Positions 25,403 to 34,775 of a DNA stretch of 64,000 bases are shown here, piece by piece. This DNA comes from Deltaproteobacteria bacterium. Lineage in GTDB: Bacteria; Myxococcota_A; Polyangia; DRWM01; JAAZOP01. The notes below the pieces were generated by a model. The model saw only the letters and a list, made by a program, of their open reading frames with translations, was not told where the DNA came from and searched no databases. Numbering within the stretch: position 1 is the first letter of the stretch; every line of letters starts with the position of its first letter. The stretch is from positions 1 to 64,000 of the forward strand of contig JACRCX010000142.1 of the NCBI GenBank assembly GCA_016218815.1, written 5' to 3'. Made by a program: the position numbers and the translations under genes.

Positions 25403-26455
25403 GGAAGTCCCTCCGCAGCGGCGGGTCCCCAGGCGCAGATGGCGGACCAGCGTCGCCACGCCGCAGGCGCCCAGGACGCCCAGGCCGATCGTGCCCCACG
25501 GAACCCGGCCGGCCCCGCGGTCCAGGCCGTGAAACAGGCCGGCGAAGAACGAGAGGGCCAGCGCATCGGCGACCAGGGCGTGGAGCCGGGCGAAGCGCGG
25601 CGCGGCGAGGTGACCCAGACGCGCCAGCTCGCCGGCCAGGGCGCGAAGCAGACACGCGACGGCAAGGCAGGCCGCGGCCGCGACGTACCCCGGCCGCGTT
25701 CCGCCCCAGGCGAGCGGTCCGGAGCCGACTCCAAGCGCGAGGGCGAGGAGGAGGAAGGCACCGGGAGGGGCGCGGCGGCGGGCCAGCCGTCGCGAGAGCG
25801 GCGCGACGAGCGGGTGGACGGCGTGAGACGCGAGAACGCCCCGGGGCGGCAACGCGGGCGACTCCATCAGGAAGGTCTCGGCGGGAAGGACGTCGTCCGG
25901 CCGGCGCACGGGAAGCCACGACGACACGACGTCCGCGAGCTCCACGTGCTCCGGGCCGCCGAGGGCGGCGACGGCATCATCGGGGTCGAGGTCGCGGCGG
26001 AGGGGGAGCCCGGCGAGGCGACCGGCCCGCACGCGCGCCAGGCCGGAGGGCTCGTCGCCGCGGCCCGCGCCGGGGTCGGCGCGCAGGAGCCTTGCGGCGA
26101 GCCCGGGAGGGAGGGGGACGAGCAGGGGGTCGAGGGCGCCGGGGGCCCAGACGCGATCGCCGAGAGCGACCACCAACTCGCCCGTGCCGCCGGGGAGGAG
26201 GTGCTCGACGGCGCCGGACGCGTCCGCGGGCGCCTCGAGCACGGTGAGGTCGGCGTCGATCCGGGGATCGCCGTGGAGGCCGGCCCGGACGACCGGCAGA
26301 TCGGTCTCGCGCACGGCGACGACGATGCGGCGGAACCCGGCGTCCTGGGCGGAGAGGACGGCGCGGCGGACGAGGGCAAGGCCGAGGACGGGGCGCTGGG
26401 GGGTCCCGGCGGGGGCGTGGCCATACCACAGGAGAATGGGAGTCGTGGAATCCAT
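25388..26455 (-). CDS. degenerate nucleotidyltransferase / CDP-alcohol phosphatidyltransferase-like protein
   Basis: The protein has 355 residues. The N-terminal part (1 to about 215) resembles a GT-A-type nucleotidyltransferase (LALVRRAVLSAQDAGFRRIV, LVVALGDRVWAP) but lacks the usual G-x-G-x-R start. The C-terminal part (about 230-340) has four membrane helices and aligns with CDP-alcohol phosphatidyltransferases as in bifunctional inositol-phosphate cytidylyltransferase / DIPP synthases. However the D-x2-D-G-x2-A-R motif reads RALAGELAR and the later G-x3-D-x3-D reads ARLHALVAD, so three of the four Asp are gone. It is likely inactive as an enzyme and may have a new role. It is convergent with rsmG. 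No Shine-Dalgarno is seen. Confidence 0.55.
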   Translation of the reverse strand: MDSTTPILLWYGHAPAGTPQRPVLGLALVRRAVLSAQDAGFRRIVVAVRETDLPVVRAGLHGDPRIDADLTVLEAPADASGAVEHLLPGGTGELVVALGDRVWAPGALDPLLVPLPPGLAARLLRADPGAGRGDEPSGLARVRAGRLAGLPLRRDLDPDDAVAALGGPEHVELADVVSSWLPVRRPDDVLPAETFLMESPALPPRGVLASHAVHPLVAPLSRRLARRRAPPGAFLLLALALGVGSGPLAWGGTRPGYVAAAACLAVACLLRALAGELARLGHLAAPRFARLHALVADALALSFFAGLFHGLDRGAGRVPWGTIGLGVLGACGVATLVRHLRLGTRRCGGTSSGQA

Positions 26456-26545
26456 TGGAATGTGCGCTGACCGCGCCTCCCCGAGGCGAAGGGCATAGCA
26501 TGACGAGTGTGCTGCGAACAGTGGCGGGGAGGTGGTCGTGCGGAG

Positions 26546-26582
26546 CGAGTTGTTGGTCCGGAGCTGCGGGGGTTGACCGGCG
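26546..26582. repeat. weak TTGTTGG-type element
   Basis: The segment contains GAGTTGTTGGTCCGGAG, which recurs almost exactly at 35900-35920. It lies in the 198-nt divergent gap before the NmrA-type gene, where no other feature is seen. Confidence 0.45.
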
Positions 26583-26653
26583 GAACAGCGTGCGCATGTT
26601 CCCGGGGTCCGCGGACCGCGGGGGGTTGTGGTCTGCGGCGCCGGGAGGAAGCC

Positions 26654-27505
26654 ATGTCGAGAGTTCTGGTGGTCGGGGCGACGGGGAAGGTGGGGCGGGA
26701 GGCGGTGCACGAGTTGTCGAGCCTCGGGGCGACGGTGCTGGCGGCGACGCGGCGGCCCGCCGACTACCGCGGTCCGAACGGCGTCCAGCCGGTGGAACTG
26801 GATCTGGACCGGCCGGGGACGTGGGACGACGCGGTGCGGGGCGTGACGCACCTGTTCCTGATGGCGCGGCCCGGGGATCCGCGACCGGAGGCGACGCTGG
26901 TCCCGCTGTTCGAGCGGGCGAGGACGGCAGAGCTGGAGCGGGTAGCGCTGCTGTCGATCCTGGGCGCCGACCGGGACGAGGACCTCGGCGTACGCAAGGT
27001 GGAGAAGCATCTCGCGGCCTCCGGCGTGCCCTGGACCTTCCTGCGGCCGAACTGGTTCATGCAGAACTTCAGCGACGGCTTCCTGCTCGACTCGATCAAG
27101 GCGGCCGGGGGCATCTACCTTCCGGTGGGCGACGCCAAGGTGAGCTACATCGACACGCGCGACGTGGGCCAGGTCGGGGCGCGGGCGATCCTCGAGGACC
27201 GGCACGTGGGCAGGGCGTACGCGCTCACGGGTCCGCGCGCGCTCGACCACGCGGAAGCGGCCTCGATCCTCTCGCGGACCTCGGGACGCACGATCGCGTA
27301 CGTGCCGATCGGCGAGGACGACGCGCGGAAGGGGATGCTCAAGTCCGGCTGGCCGGCGGCGTCGGTGGATTTCTTCCTGCGCCTGATGCGGGGAATGCGC
27401 GCCGGCGACGCGGCGACAGTGTCGCCGGACGTCCGGTCCGTGCTCGGCCGCGAGCCGATCACCTTCGAGCAGTTCGCCGACCGCCACGCGTCGCAGTGGC
27501 GGTAG
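26654..27505 (+). CDS. NmrA-type NAD(P)-binding protein
   Basis: The protein has 283 residues and is an atypical short-chain dehydrogenase of the NmrA/HSCARG type. The nucleotide-binding loop is VLVVGATGKVGREAV at the N-terminus. Further features are HLFLMARPGDPRPEA, VRKVEKHLAASGVPWTFLRP, NWFMQNF, YLPVGDAKVSYIDTRDVGQV and YALTGPRALDHAEAA. Members act as NAD(P)H reductases or redox sensors; the substrate here is unknown. GGGAGGAAGCC precedes the ATG, a strong ribosome site. It is convergent with the following zinc-ribbon gene, 23 nt between stops. Confidence 0.92.
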   Translation: MSRVLVVGATGKVGREAVHELSSLGATVLAATRRPADYRGPNGVQPVELDLDRPGTWDDAVRGVTHLFLMARPGDPRPEATLVPLFERARTAELERVALLSILGADRDEDLGVRKVEKHLAASGVPWTFLRPNWFMQNFSDGFLLDSIKAAGGIYLPVGDAKVSYIDTRDVGQVGARAILEDRHVGRAYALTGPRALDHAEAASILSRTSGRTIAYVPIGEDDARKGMLKSGWPAASVDFFLRLMRGMRAGDAATVSPDVRSVLGREPITFEQFADRHASQWR

Positions 27506-27528
27506 AATCCGCGAGTCGTCCGTACAGC

Positions 27529-29340
27529 CTAGGGTTGGATCATGCCGTCGGAGAGGCGGACGTTGGCCTTGCCGCCGCCGATGAGCGGGACGGAGGCGAT
27601 GCCGGCACGGACGGCGAGCCGGCCGCAGTTGATGCCCAACTCGCCGCCGTCGCCGCCGGGGCCGAGCGGGTAGGCGCCGGCGAACGAGGTGCTCCACAGC
27701 ACGCGGCGGGTGGCGACCGACCAGGCGGTGACGCGGTCGATCGACGCGACGACGACCGCGTCGGCCGTGCAGGCGAGGGCGACCCCGACGGCGTTGCCCT
27801 CGACGCGGGCCGGGGGCGCGACGTCGTCGCCGGCCAGCTCGAGGGCCCCGACGGCGCCGGCGTCGAGCGACCAGGCGAGCTCGAAGGCCCGCGTCTGCGA
27901 CATCATCTCGAAGGTGGACCCCGTGACCATCGCCGAGAGTTGGAGCAGGTCGTCGCCCGGCTGCCCGTCGACGTCGGCGCGGCACGAGCACCCGCGCAGC
28001 GGCTTGAACTCGGCACGTTCCTCGGTCGACAGCACGCGCAGCTCGCCGGCCTCGTGCGCCCAGACCCGGAACTCGGTTCCGTCGTTGGACAGGATGGCGA
28101 TCTCGTAGTCGCCGGCGGGAAGGTCGTGGGCGGCGACCGCGGTCGGGGCGGTATCGCCGGGGGCGCCGCGGGTGCTCGCGACCTCGACTCCGCCCGCGTC
28201 GCGGACCCAGACGTCCGCGCCGCCGCCGGTGACAACGGTCACGGCGAGCCGGAGCGACGCCTCGAGGTGGAGAGAGTAGTGGGCGTTGGGCGCCTGGCCG
28301 GTGGGGCTGTGCACGACGGTCTCGCCGAGCGCGAGGGGCTCGGGGCCGGCACGAACGAGGGTGAGCTGGCCGGCGCCGGAGCCGCTTCCGGAGCCTTCGA
28401 AGCGCGCCACGAGATCGCCCGCGGCGAGGCGGTGTTCGGCCACGGAGGAGGAGGAAGTGCTTCCGGAGCCGAGAACGGCGCCGCCGGCGCCGAGGAGCCG
28501 GTATTCACCCATGCCGGACCCGTCGTAGGAGAGGTCCCAGAAGCCCGCGCGATCGATCGGCACGACGACGCCCACCGCCGGCGTCCCGTCGGCGACGGCG
28601 ACGTGCAGGGGGTTCCGGCCGTCCCATCGCGCGAGCGGTCCGGCCTGGACGCGGAGGTGCTGCTCGATGTTCGAGCCTTCGCACTCGACGTGGAGCTTCG
28701 CGGGACCGGCCGGGAGGTCGAGCCAGGTCCAGACCTGATGCGAGCCCTGGAGCGGTCCGGCGAGCACGGCGTCGCCGGCCCCGAGAAGCGTGACGGTGCA
28801 GGAGCGGGACACGTTCTCGGACGTCATCCACGCCTCCCAGGGTGCGGCGGCGGCCACGACGAGCTTCAGGTCGATCGATGTGGGCGCGTCGTCGTGATCG
28901 GGAACGTCGATGTCCAGCGGCTTGCCGGGCTCGAGCGTCGCGGCGGGGAGGACGAGGGGGCCGGCGGGGACCTCCGATGTCCCGTTCGACGTGGCTGCCG
29001 AGGAGCTGTAGGTCCCGGAGCCGCTGCGGGTGAGGAAGAAGACGGCGACGCCGGCGCCGACGAGCGCGTCCATCACGAAGAAGACGACGAGGAACCGGGC
29101 GACGGCGCTCTTGCGTACCGCGGGCGGGGAGCCTGCCGAGCGCCACGGCTCGGCTCCCGCGACCGTACCGAACGGGTTCTCCGGTGGCGGAGCGATGACG
29201 GGCGGCGGGGCGAGGTCCGGCGCGGGCATGAACCGCGTGGCCTGGACCAGCGTGCCGCAGTACGCGCACTTGACGCCCTCGGCGTCCGGGGCTTCGGGCA
29301 TCGGCGCATTGCAGGACGGGCAGCGGACGGCGACTGGCAT
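27529..29340 (-). CDS. membrane protein with N-terminal zinc ribbon
   Basis: The protein has 603 residues. It starts with a zinc ribbon (CPSC and CAYC, 14 residues apart), a Pro-rich stretch, and one membrane helix (about residues 84-105, FLVVFFVMDALVGAGVAVFF). The rest should be outside the cytoplasm and consists of repeated beta domains with Ser/Gly-rich loops. The last 150 residues look like part of a beta-propeller (VVVASIDRVTAWSVATRRVL and on). GGGAGGAAACC upstream supports the start. The arrangement is known for signalling or sensing proteins of unknown function in this group of bacteria. Confidence 0.7.
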   Translation of the reverse strand: MPVAVRCPSCNAPMPEAPDAEGVKCAYCGTLVQATRFMPAPDLAPPPVIAPPPENPFGTVAGAEPWRSAGSPPAVRKSAVARFLVVFFVMDALVGAGVAVFFLTRSGSGTYSSSAATSNGTSEVPAGPLVLPAATLEPGKPLDIDVPDHDDAPTSIDLKLVVAAAAPWEAWMTSENVSRSCTVTLLGAGDAVLAGPLQGSHQVWTWLDLPAGPAKLHVECEGSNIEQHLRVQAGPLARWDGRNPLHVAVADGTPAVGVVVPIDRAGFWDLSYDGSGMGEYRLLGAGGAVLGSGSTSSSSVAEHRLAAGDLVARFEGSGSGSGAGQLTLVRAGPEPLALGETVVHSPTGQAPNAHYSLHLEASLRLAVTVVTGGGADVWVRDAGGVEVASTRGAPGDTAPTAVAAHDLPAGDYEIAILSNDGTEFRVWAHEAGELRVLSTEERAEFKPLRGCSCRADVDGQPGDDLLQLSAMVTGSTFEMMSQTRAFELAWSLDAGAVGALELAGDDVAPPARVEGNAVGVALACTADAVVVASIDRVTAWSVATRRVLWSTSFAGAYPLGPGGDGGELGINCGRLAVRAGIASVPLIGGGKANVRLSDGMIQP

Positions 29341-29456
29341 GTTCGGTTTCCTCCCATCGAACGGCCGGGGCGGGATGGTATCACCATCACGGACCCGCGG
29401 GTGGACGGTGTGCGGGGCGGGTGATAGGTTGGCCGGGTCGAGGGAAGGAGCAGCCG

Positions 29457-30638
29457 ATGCGCTACGGGGCGGCAGGGCAACGGTGGACGGTCTTCGCGGC
29501 GGCGTGGGCGGCGGCAGGTGCGTTCTGCCTGGCGGCGGCCTGCGCGAAGCCGGACGAGGGGGCGGCGCAGGAGCCGCAGGCGGGAGGTGCGGCGGCGGGG
29601 CACGGGACCGCGGAGGAGAGCTCCGCGGCCGGCGGGTCGGAGAGCGCGGCGCCCGGCGGGCTGGTGCCGGCGTTGGAGGCGGCGGGGGTGCTGCGGTCGG
29701 GGACGCAGGGCCGGGGCTCGGCGCCGAGCGCGCCGCCGCCGGAGCCGGAGCGGCGACAGATCTTCGCGCGGATGCTGGTTGACGTGGACGTGCCGGCGGT
29801 GCTGGAGACGCCGATCTGGCCGATGATCCGCGCGGGGCTGGAGGGGGAGGCGGAACCTGAGCTGCGGTGCGTGGTGGAACTGCTGCCGAAGGTGCAGTCG
29901 ATCTTTGCGACGGCGCGCTTCGGGCGCGGCACGGACGTCGAGGAGCTGGTTCTGTCGGTGCAGACGACGGCGGAGTCGTCGGCGGTGGAATCGTGCCTGC
30001 TGGAAGCGACGAGCGGGGAGGCACGACTGGAGGAGGGGGACGTCGGGGGGCATCCCGGGTACGTCGGCGAGTCGGAAGATTCCGAGCCGGTGGCGATGGT
30101 GGAGGCGGCGCCCGGGTGGTGGCTGATGGGCTCGCGAGCGGAGGTGGAGGCGGCGGCGGAGGCGGGGAACGCACCCGCAGACGATCCCGAATTCGTCGCG
30201 GCGACGGGGCCGCTGGGGCCGGCGGCGATCCGGATCGTGGCGACGCCGGGGCCGGACTTCGTGGCGGGCGGACCGGAGGCGGAGACGACGCCGCCAGCGC
30301 TGGCGTGTTTCGTGGAGTCGTGGCCGCACATGATCGGCTTCGGATTGGGGCTCGGCTGGCGGCAGGGGCTGGACCTCTCCCTGGTCGTGCGTCACGGGAC
30401 GGAAGAGGCCGCGGCGGCGAGCGGGGCGTGCTTCGAGTCGACCTGGGCGGTGGTGGCGCAGGGCGTGCGGTCGGGGTTGGCGACGGCGACCGACCCGCGG
30501 GAGCGCGTGCTGGCGGGGCCGGCGACCGAGGAGCTGCTGTCGTCGGTCCGCTTCGAGGTGCCGGGGGAGTTGGTGGTCATGCGGGCGACCGTGCCGGTGC
30601 AGCTGATCTTCGCCTTGCTGGCGCGGTTCGGGGAGTAG
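29457..30638 (+). CDS. lipoprotein of unknown function
   Basis: The protein has 393 residues. AAGGAG lies 6 nt before ATG 29457, and a signal peptide ends in LAAAC. A Gly/Ala/Glu linker runs to about residue 80. The mature part from about residue 90 (RQIFARMLVDVDVPAVLETP) has repeated alpha/beta segments (AAPGWWLMGSRAEVEAAAEA; LGLGWRQGLDLSLVVRHG) like those of periplasmic DUF3352-type proteins, but the match is weak. It starts 116 nt from the divergent zinc-ribbon gene and ends 19 nt from a convergent lipoprotein. Confidence 0.65.
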   Translation: MRYGAAGQRWTVFAAAWAAAGAFCLAAACAKPDEGAAQEPQAGGAAAGHGTAEESSAAGGSESAAPGGLVPALEAAGVLRSGTQGRGSAPSAPPPEPERRQIFARMLVDVDVPAVLETPIWPMIRAGLEGEAEPELRCVVELLPKVQSIFATARFGRGTDVEELVLSVQTTAESSAVESCLLEATSGEARLEEGDVGGHPGYVGESEDSEPVAMVEAAPGWWLMGSRAEVEAAAEAGNAPADDPEFVAATGPLGPAAIRIVATPGPDFVAGGPEAETTPPALACFVESWPHMIGFGLGLGWRQGLDLSLVVRHGTEEAAAASGACFESTWAVVAQGVRSGLATATDPRERVLAGPATEELLSSVRFEVPGELVVMRATVPVQLIFALLARFGE

Positions 30639-30657
30639 GGCGGGCGGGGCAAGGGAT

Positions 30658-31980
30658 TCAACCGCAACGGTACGAGCCGTCGCAGGTCCGGTGATCCCAC
30701 CGGCAACCCCATTGCGCGGTGCAGGCCGGATCAGTGTCGAGCGACGGGCAGGATGTGGCGGTGCCCAGACAACCGCCGAGGGTCGTGCTCCACAGGCAGC
30801 CGCAGCGCTCGCAACTCGGCTGGTCCCAGGCCGACGGACAGGCCATGGGCCCGCCGCTGCCGGAGCAGACCAGGCTGCCGGAGTCCCAGTCGCAGCCGCA
30901 CGCGGTGCAGTCGGAGCCATCGGTGAAATTGCACGTCCGCCCGCCGGTCTCCGCACACTCTCCCAGCACCTCGACCGTGCACCCGGCCTGGGCGGCGCAA
31001 TGCGCGTGGTCGGCGCCGATGTCCGCGCACGACGCGGCGGTCCCCTGGCAGGCCATCGGGCAGTCGACGTCGGAGCAGCAGGTGGCGCCGCCGCGGCAGC
31101 CGCCGCCGCAGCAGCGCCCGCCGCCGCACGCCGTCCCGTCGGCCAACGGCGGATTCGAGCAGGTGTCGGTCGAGTCGTCGCAGAGGTCGTCGGTGCACTC
31201 CTGGCCATCCACGCACTCCGGCGTCCCGTCCGCCCGGCATCCGCCGGAGCCGTCGCAGTGGTCGGGGCCGTCGCACCACCGGTCGTTGTGGCAGGACGTG
31301 CCGGCCGGCGCCGGAGTCCCGGCGACGCAACGGTGCTCGCTGCCGCAGGTCTCGGCGCCGTTGCACACGAAGCGATCGGCGCAGTCGGGGTCGCCGTGGC
31401 AGGAGAACGTGCAGTCGTCGCGGCACCCGTCGTCCGGATCGCCGTTGCGACCGTCGTCGCACTCCTCGGGGTCCTGCCGCACGTCGTCGCCGCACGTCAC
31501 CGGGATGCACAGCCCTCCCGCGCAGGCGTAGCCCGAGCCGCACGGCGTGCCTTCGGGCGGCGCGTCGCGGCCCGCGCAGGCGCTCGACGCCGGGTCGCAG
31601 AACTCGACGCCGTCGCACGGGTTCCCGTCGTCCGGGCAGTCGGCGGGCCCGGTGCAGCCGCCGTCCGTCGCGTCCGCATCCGCGGCGTCGCCGTCCGCGT
31701 CCGCGGCGTCGGCCTCCGCGTCCGCGTCCGCGGCGGCAGCATCCCCGTCCCCATCCGCGTCGCCGGCGTCCCCCTCCGCGTCGCTCTCGGCATCCGCGTC
31801 GGCATCGGGCCGTGCGTCGTCGAGCGGAACGTCGCCGGTCTCGAACGTGTCGCTGCCGTCGGCGTCGGCGGCGTGCGGCGCCGTCCAGTCGAGCGAGCAG
31901 GCGGCCGGCGTCGCGAGGGCCGCGGACGAGGCCAGGACCAGCCTCGCGAACCGACCGCAATTCCGACGTGCCGCAGACAT
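30658..31980 (-). CDS. Cys-rich lipoprotein with long Asp/Ala tether
   Basis: The protein has 440 residues. ATG 31980 (GGAGG 7 nt upstream) gives a signal peptide ending in TPAAC. An Asp/Ala/Gly tether fills about 40-110. The rest has over 50 cysteines in repeated modules, including a DUF4215-like CGDDVRQDPEECDDG and several C-x-DG-x-C loops. The C-terminal third repeats a Trp-Cys module (CGCDWDSGSL, CGCLWSTTLGGC, WGCRWDHRTC). It probably forms a rod on the outer surface. No catalytic site is visible. Confidence 0.75.
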   Translation of the reverse strand: MSAARRNCGRFARLVLASSAALATPAACSLDWTAPHAADADGSDTFETGDVPLDDARPDADADAESDAEGDAGDADGDGDAAAADADAEADAADADGDAADADATDGGCTGPADCPDDGNPCDGVEFCDPASSACAGRDAPPEGTPCGSGYACAGGLCIPVTCGDDVRQDPEECDDGRNGDPDDGCRDDCTFSCHGDPDCADRFVCNGAETCGSEHRCVAGTPAPAGTSCHNDRWCDGPDHCDGSGGCRADGTPECVDGQECTDDLCDDSTDTCSNPPLADGTACGGGRCCGGGCRGGATCCSDVDCPMACQGTAASCADIGADHAHCAAQAGCTVEVLGECAETGGRTCNFTDGSDCTACGCDWDSGSLVCSGSGGPMACPSAWDQPSCERCGCLWSTTLGGCLGTATSCPSLDTDPACTAQWGCRWDHRTCDGSYRCG

Positions 31981-32087
31981 CCCCGACCTCCGCGTCCGGG
32001 AGCATGGCACTCGAGGGGCGGGCGTTCAACGGCTTGTGCGTTCCGGCGCGGGCGCGGCGGTGACGACGCGCGGCGGTGGTCCCCGGG

Positions 32088-32303
32088 TCAGGCCGAGACG
32101 ACGCCGCGGGTGACGAGGATGGCGCGCAGGCGGTCGCGGTGGGCGGCGATGTGGCGTTCGACGGCGTCGTCGTCCAGGCCGAGGTCCTTGAGGACTCCGC
32201 GGTAGACGTAGCGAAAGCCGGGATCCTCCTGCTTGCCCTGCAGGACGAAGGTCAGCTTGAGCAGGGCAGCGCCGTCGAGCGGGTCGGCTTCACGCGCCGG
32301 CAT
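32088..32303 (-). CDS. small protein downstream of jag
   Basis: The protein has 71 residues (ATG 32303) and overlaps the end of jag by 14 nt, which supports translational coupling. It looks helical and soluble (GAALLKLTFVLQGKQEDPGF; DLGLDDDAVERHIAAHRDRL). I do not recognise a family. A conserved partner of the membrane-insertion cluster or a chance short frame are both possible. Its codon use and the overlap favour a real gene. Confidence 0.5.
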   Translation of the reverse strand: MPAREADPLDGAALLKLTFVLQGKQEDPGFRYVYRGVLKDLGLDDDAVERHIAAHRDRLRAILVTRGVVSA

Positions 32304-32955
32304 CGGGCTCGGCCCCGGCCTCCGGCGTCGGCCCGCCGCCGGGCTCCTCGTCGTCGACCGGGATGATGCGCACGCGCCGATCGTCGCCCTCGCCGATCGA
32401 CTCGGTCCGCACGTCGCCGTCGTCGGCCAGGGTGATGTGCACGACGCGACGCTCCTCGGGGCTCATCGGATCCAGCTCGATCGCGCGGCCGTCGCGGACG
32501 ACGCGGTCGGCGGCGCGCTGGGCGAGGCCGCGCAGGACGTTCTCGCGGCGCACGCGGTAGCCTTCGACGTCGACCTTGACGCGGATGTGGCGCGAGACGC
32601 GCTGGCCGACGATGCGGGCGACGAGGTACTGCAGGGCCTGGAGGGTGACGCCGCGACGGCCGATGATGCGGCCGGCGTCGGGGCCCTGGATCTCGACCCG
32701 CACGGGATCGCCGGTGACGGCGAGCACGCGCACGTCGAAGCCGGAGCAGCGCATGATCTCGCGGCACGCGTCCTCGGCCACCCGCATCGCCTCCTCGGCC
32801 GTCCCCTGCCCGTCGCCGGCAGGGGAGGAAGCCGGCGTCGCGTCCGCCGGCTCGGCAGGCTCCGGCGCCGCATCCGCCGCGTTGCCGGGCTCCGCCGCCC
32901 CACCCTCGCCTTCGTCCAGGACGTCGCCCCAGTTGTCGTCGTCGGGTCCGCTCAT
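32290..32955 (-). CDS. jag: Jag/KhpB RNA-binding protein
   Basis: The protein has 221 residues. An acidic Ala/Pro/Glu-rich N-terminus (1-50) precedes a Jag-like KH domain with the GXXG loop in AGRIIGRRGVTLQALQYLV (about 95-115) and a C-terminal R3H domain (DPMSPEERRVVHITLAD). KhpB binds RNA and in other bacteria affects cell-wall growth. The Jag-N domain of firmicute homologues is absent. The gene starts within the yidC stop (ATGA overlap) and has GAGGAGG upstream. An acidic Pro/Glu tail ends the protein. Confidence 0.9.
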   Translation of the reverse strand: MSGPDDDNWGDVLDEGEGGAAEPGNAADAAPEPAEPADATPASSPAGDGQGTAEEAMRVAEDACREIMRCSGFDVRVLAVTGDPVRVEIQGPDAGRIIGRRGVTLQALQYLVARIVGQRVSRHIRVKVDVEGYRVRRENVLRGLAQRAADRVVRDGRAIELDPMSPEERRVVHITLADDGDVRTESIGEGDDRRVRIIPVDDEEPGGGPTPEAGAEPDAGA

Positions 32956-34772
32956 CGCTTCCTCCTCGAACGCCCTTCGTCCCTGCCGTTCGCGGCGCCG
33001 CCGGGGTTGGAGGCCCGCGCCGCGGCCGGCGCGCCCTTGGCGGCGGCCAGCACGGGCATGGGGACGAGGCGGTTGGTGACCTGCTGCTGCACGATGGAGA
33101 GCACGGTGTTGACGAAGATGTATAGGTTGAGGCCGGACGGCAGGAAGAGCATGAAGACGGTGAACATGATCGGCATGCCGTACTGCATGACCTTGGCCTG
33201 CGTCGAATCGACCGTGGTCGGCGTGATCTTCTGCTGGACGAACATCGAGGCGCCGAGGATGAGCGGCAGCACGAAGTAGGGGTCCTTGGCCGTCAGGTCG
33301 GGCAGGTAGAGGAAGGGGACGTGGTACAGCTCGGCACTGGCGCCGAGCATGCGGTACAGGGCGATCCAGATCGGCATCTGGACGAGGATGGGGAAGCAGC
33401 CGCCCAAGGGGTTGACCTTGTGCGTCTTGTACAGCTCCATGACCGCCTGGTTCTTGCGCTGCTTGTCGTCCTTGTACTTCTCGTTGATCTCGTCCATCAA
33501 CGGCTTCAAGGCCGACATGCGGCGCATCGAGACCGTCGACCAGTGGGTCAGCGGGAGCATGAGCAGCTTGACCATCACGGTGAGCAGGATGATCGCCAGA
33601 CCCCAGACGGGGACGAGCGAGTGGAAGAACTGCATGACGCGGAGCATGGGGACGGCGATGAAGCCGAACCAACCGTAGTTGATCGAGTCGTCCACTCCCT
33701 CCAGGGCGGGGACATTGCGCACCAGGTCGAGCGTCTTGGGGCCGATGTGCCCGACGAACCAGAAGTTCCGCTCGCCCGCCACCGTCATCGGCGCGAGACG
33801 CAGAGAGGCGCGCAACGGCTTGTGCACCTCGGCGTTGATGATGTCGAGCACGCACGTGTCCTTCGTATTGGCGTGCTCCGGATCGCGCTTCTCGAAGCCG
33901 AACGCGGCGATGAAGTAGGTGTCCTCGACACCGATCCAATCCAGCTTCCCGAGGTACTGGGAGCGGGCATCGATGCCGCCGCGCGTGGTGCGGCTCACGC
34001 CGCCGCCCCAGCGGCAGAGGCCGTACTGCTGATTGGTGGCGGGCGAGAAGAAGCCGCCGGAGGAGGGGCCGCGCGGCGCCGGCTGCGCGATCGGCACCCA
34101 GACCACGAGGTTCGCGACGACCTGGCCGGGCTCGGCGGGGGAGAGGGTGAGCGCGCGTCGGACGACATACGGGTTGTCGGGGGCGCCGAGCTTCACGAGC
34201 TGGCGGACCTGCACCCGAGCGCCGGGACGCGGCACGCTCTCCAGAACGATCGCGTCCTGCTCGCGGCGCAGCGTATAGGCGTCCGGGCAGATATCGGCGT
34301 AATTGTGCTGCACGTCGGCGCTGTCGTAGCAGTAGACACCCAGGACGCCGTCGGCGACCGAGGCCATGTCCATCGGCACGTGCTGCCCATCGATGTCCTG
34401 GGCGAAGCGCTCGTCCTTGAGCTTCCAGGACACGATGGCGCCACGGCGCGAGGAAACCTCCATGGCGACCGCGGAGTTCTCCAGCTTCTCGAGCTGCTCG
34501 TCCGGCGGAGGGGGAGGCGCGGCCTCGGGCGCCGGGGCACCGGGGGGAAGCGGAGCGGGCGAGCGGTCCAGCGGCGGAGCGGTCGCGGGGGCGGGCACCG
34601 CAGAGGCGGCGGTCACGGGTGTCGCGGCACTCGCACCCCCGTCGGCCGGGGCGGCGGCGGCGGAGGGCGACGACGACTTCGCGCCGTTGAAACGTTCGGA
34701 GAGCAGGCCATAGGCGAGGACGACGCCGAGCGCGAGGGCGATGGCGATGATGAGGCGGACGTTGTTGGACAC
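32952..34772 (-). CDS. yidC: membrane protein insertase YidC
   Basis: YidC inserts membrane proteins alone or with SecYEG. The 606-residue protein is of the Gram-negative type. The first membrane helix (about 5-25, IIAIALALGVVLAYGLL) is followed by an Ala/Pro-rich linker, the periplasmic beta domain (about 85-370), and the conserved five-helix core: WGLAIILLTVMVKLLMLPLT, STVSMRRMSALKPLMDEINE, then NPLGGCFPILVQMPIWIALY, and LNLYIFVNTVLSIVQQQ. A basic tail ends the protein. It lies 3 nt downstream of yidD and overlaps jag, so all belong to the rpmH operon. Confidence 0.97.
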   Translation of the reverse strand: MSNNVRLIIAIALALGVVLAYGLLSERFNGAKSSSPSAAAAPADGGASAATPVTAASAVPAPATAPPLDRSPAPLPPGAPAPEAAPPPPPDEQLEKLENSAVAMEVSSRRGAIVSWKLKDERFAQDIDGQHVPMDMASVADGVLGVYCYDSADVQHNYADICPDAYTLRREQDAIVLESVPRPGARVQVRQLVKLGAPDNPYVVRRALTLSPAEPGQVVANLVVWVPIAQPAPRGPSSGGFFSPATNQQYGLCRWGGGVSRTTRGGIDARSQYLGKLDWIGVEDTYFIAAFGFEKRDPEHANTKDTCVLDIINAEVHKPLRASLRLAPMTVAGERNFWFVGHIGPKTLDLVRNVPALEGVDDSINYGWFGFIAVPMLRVMQFFHSLVPVWGLAIILLTVMVKLLMLPLTHWSTVSMRRMSALKPLMDEINEKYKDDKQRKNQAVMELYKTHKVNPLGGCFPILVQMPIWIALYRMLGASAELYHVPFLYLPDLTAKDPYFVLPLILGASMFVQQKITPTTVDSTQAKVMQYGMPIMFTVFMLFLPSGLNLYIFVNTVLSIVQQQVTNRLVPMPVLAAAKGAPAAARASNPGGAANGRDEGRSRRKR

Positions 34773-34775
34773 CAG

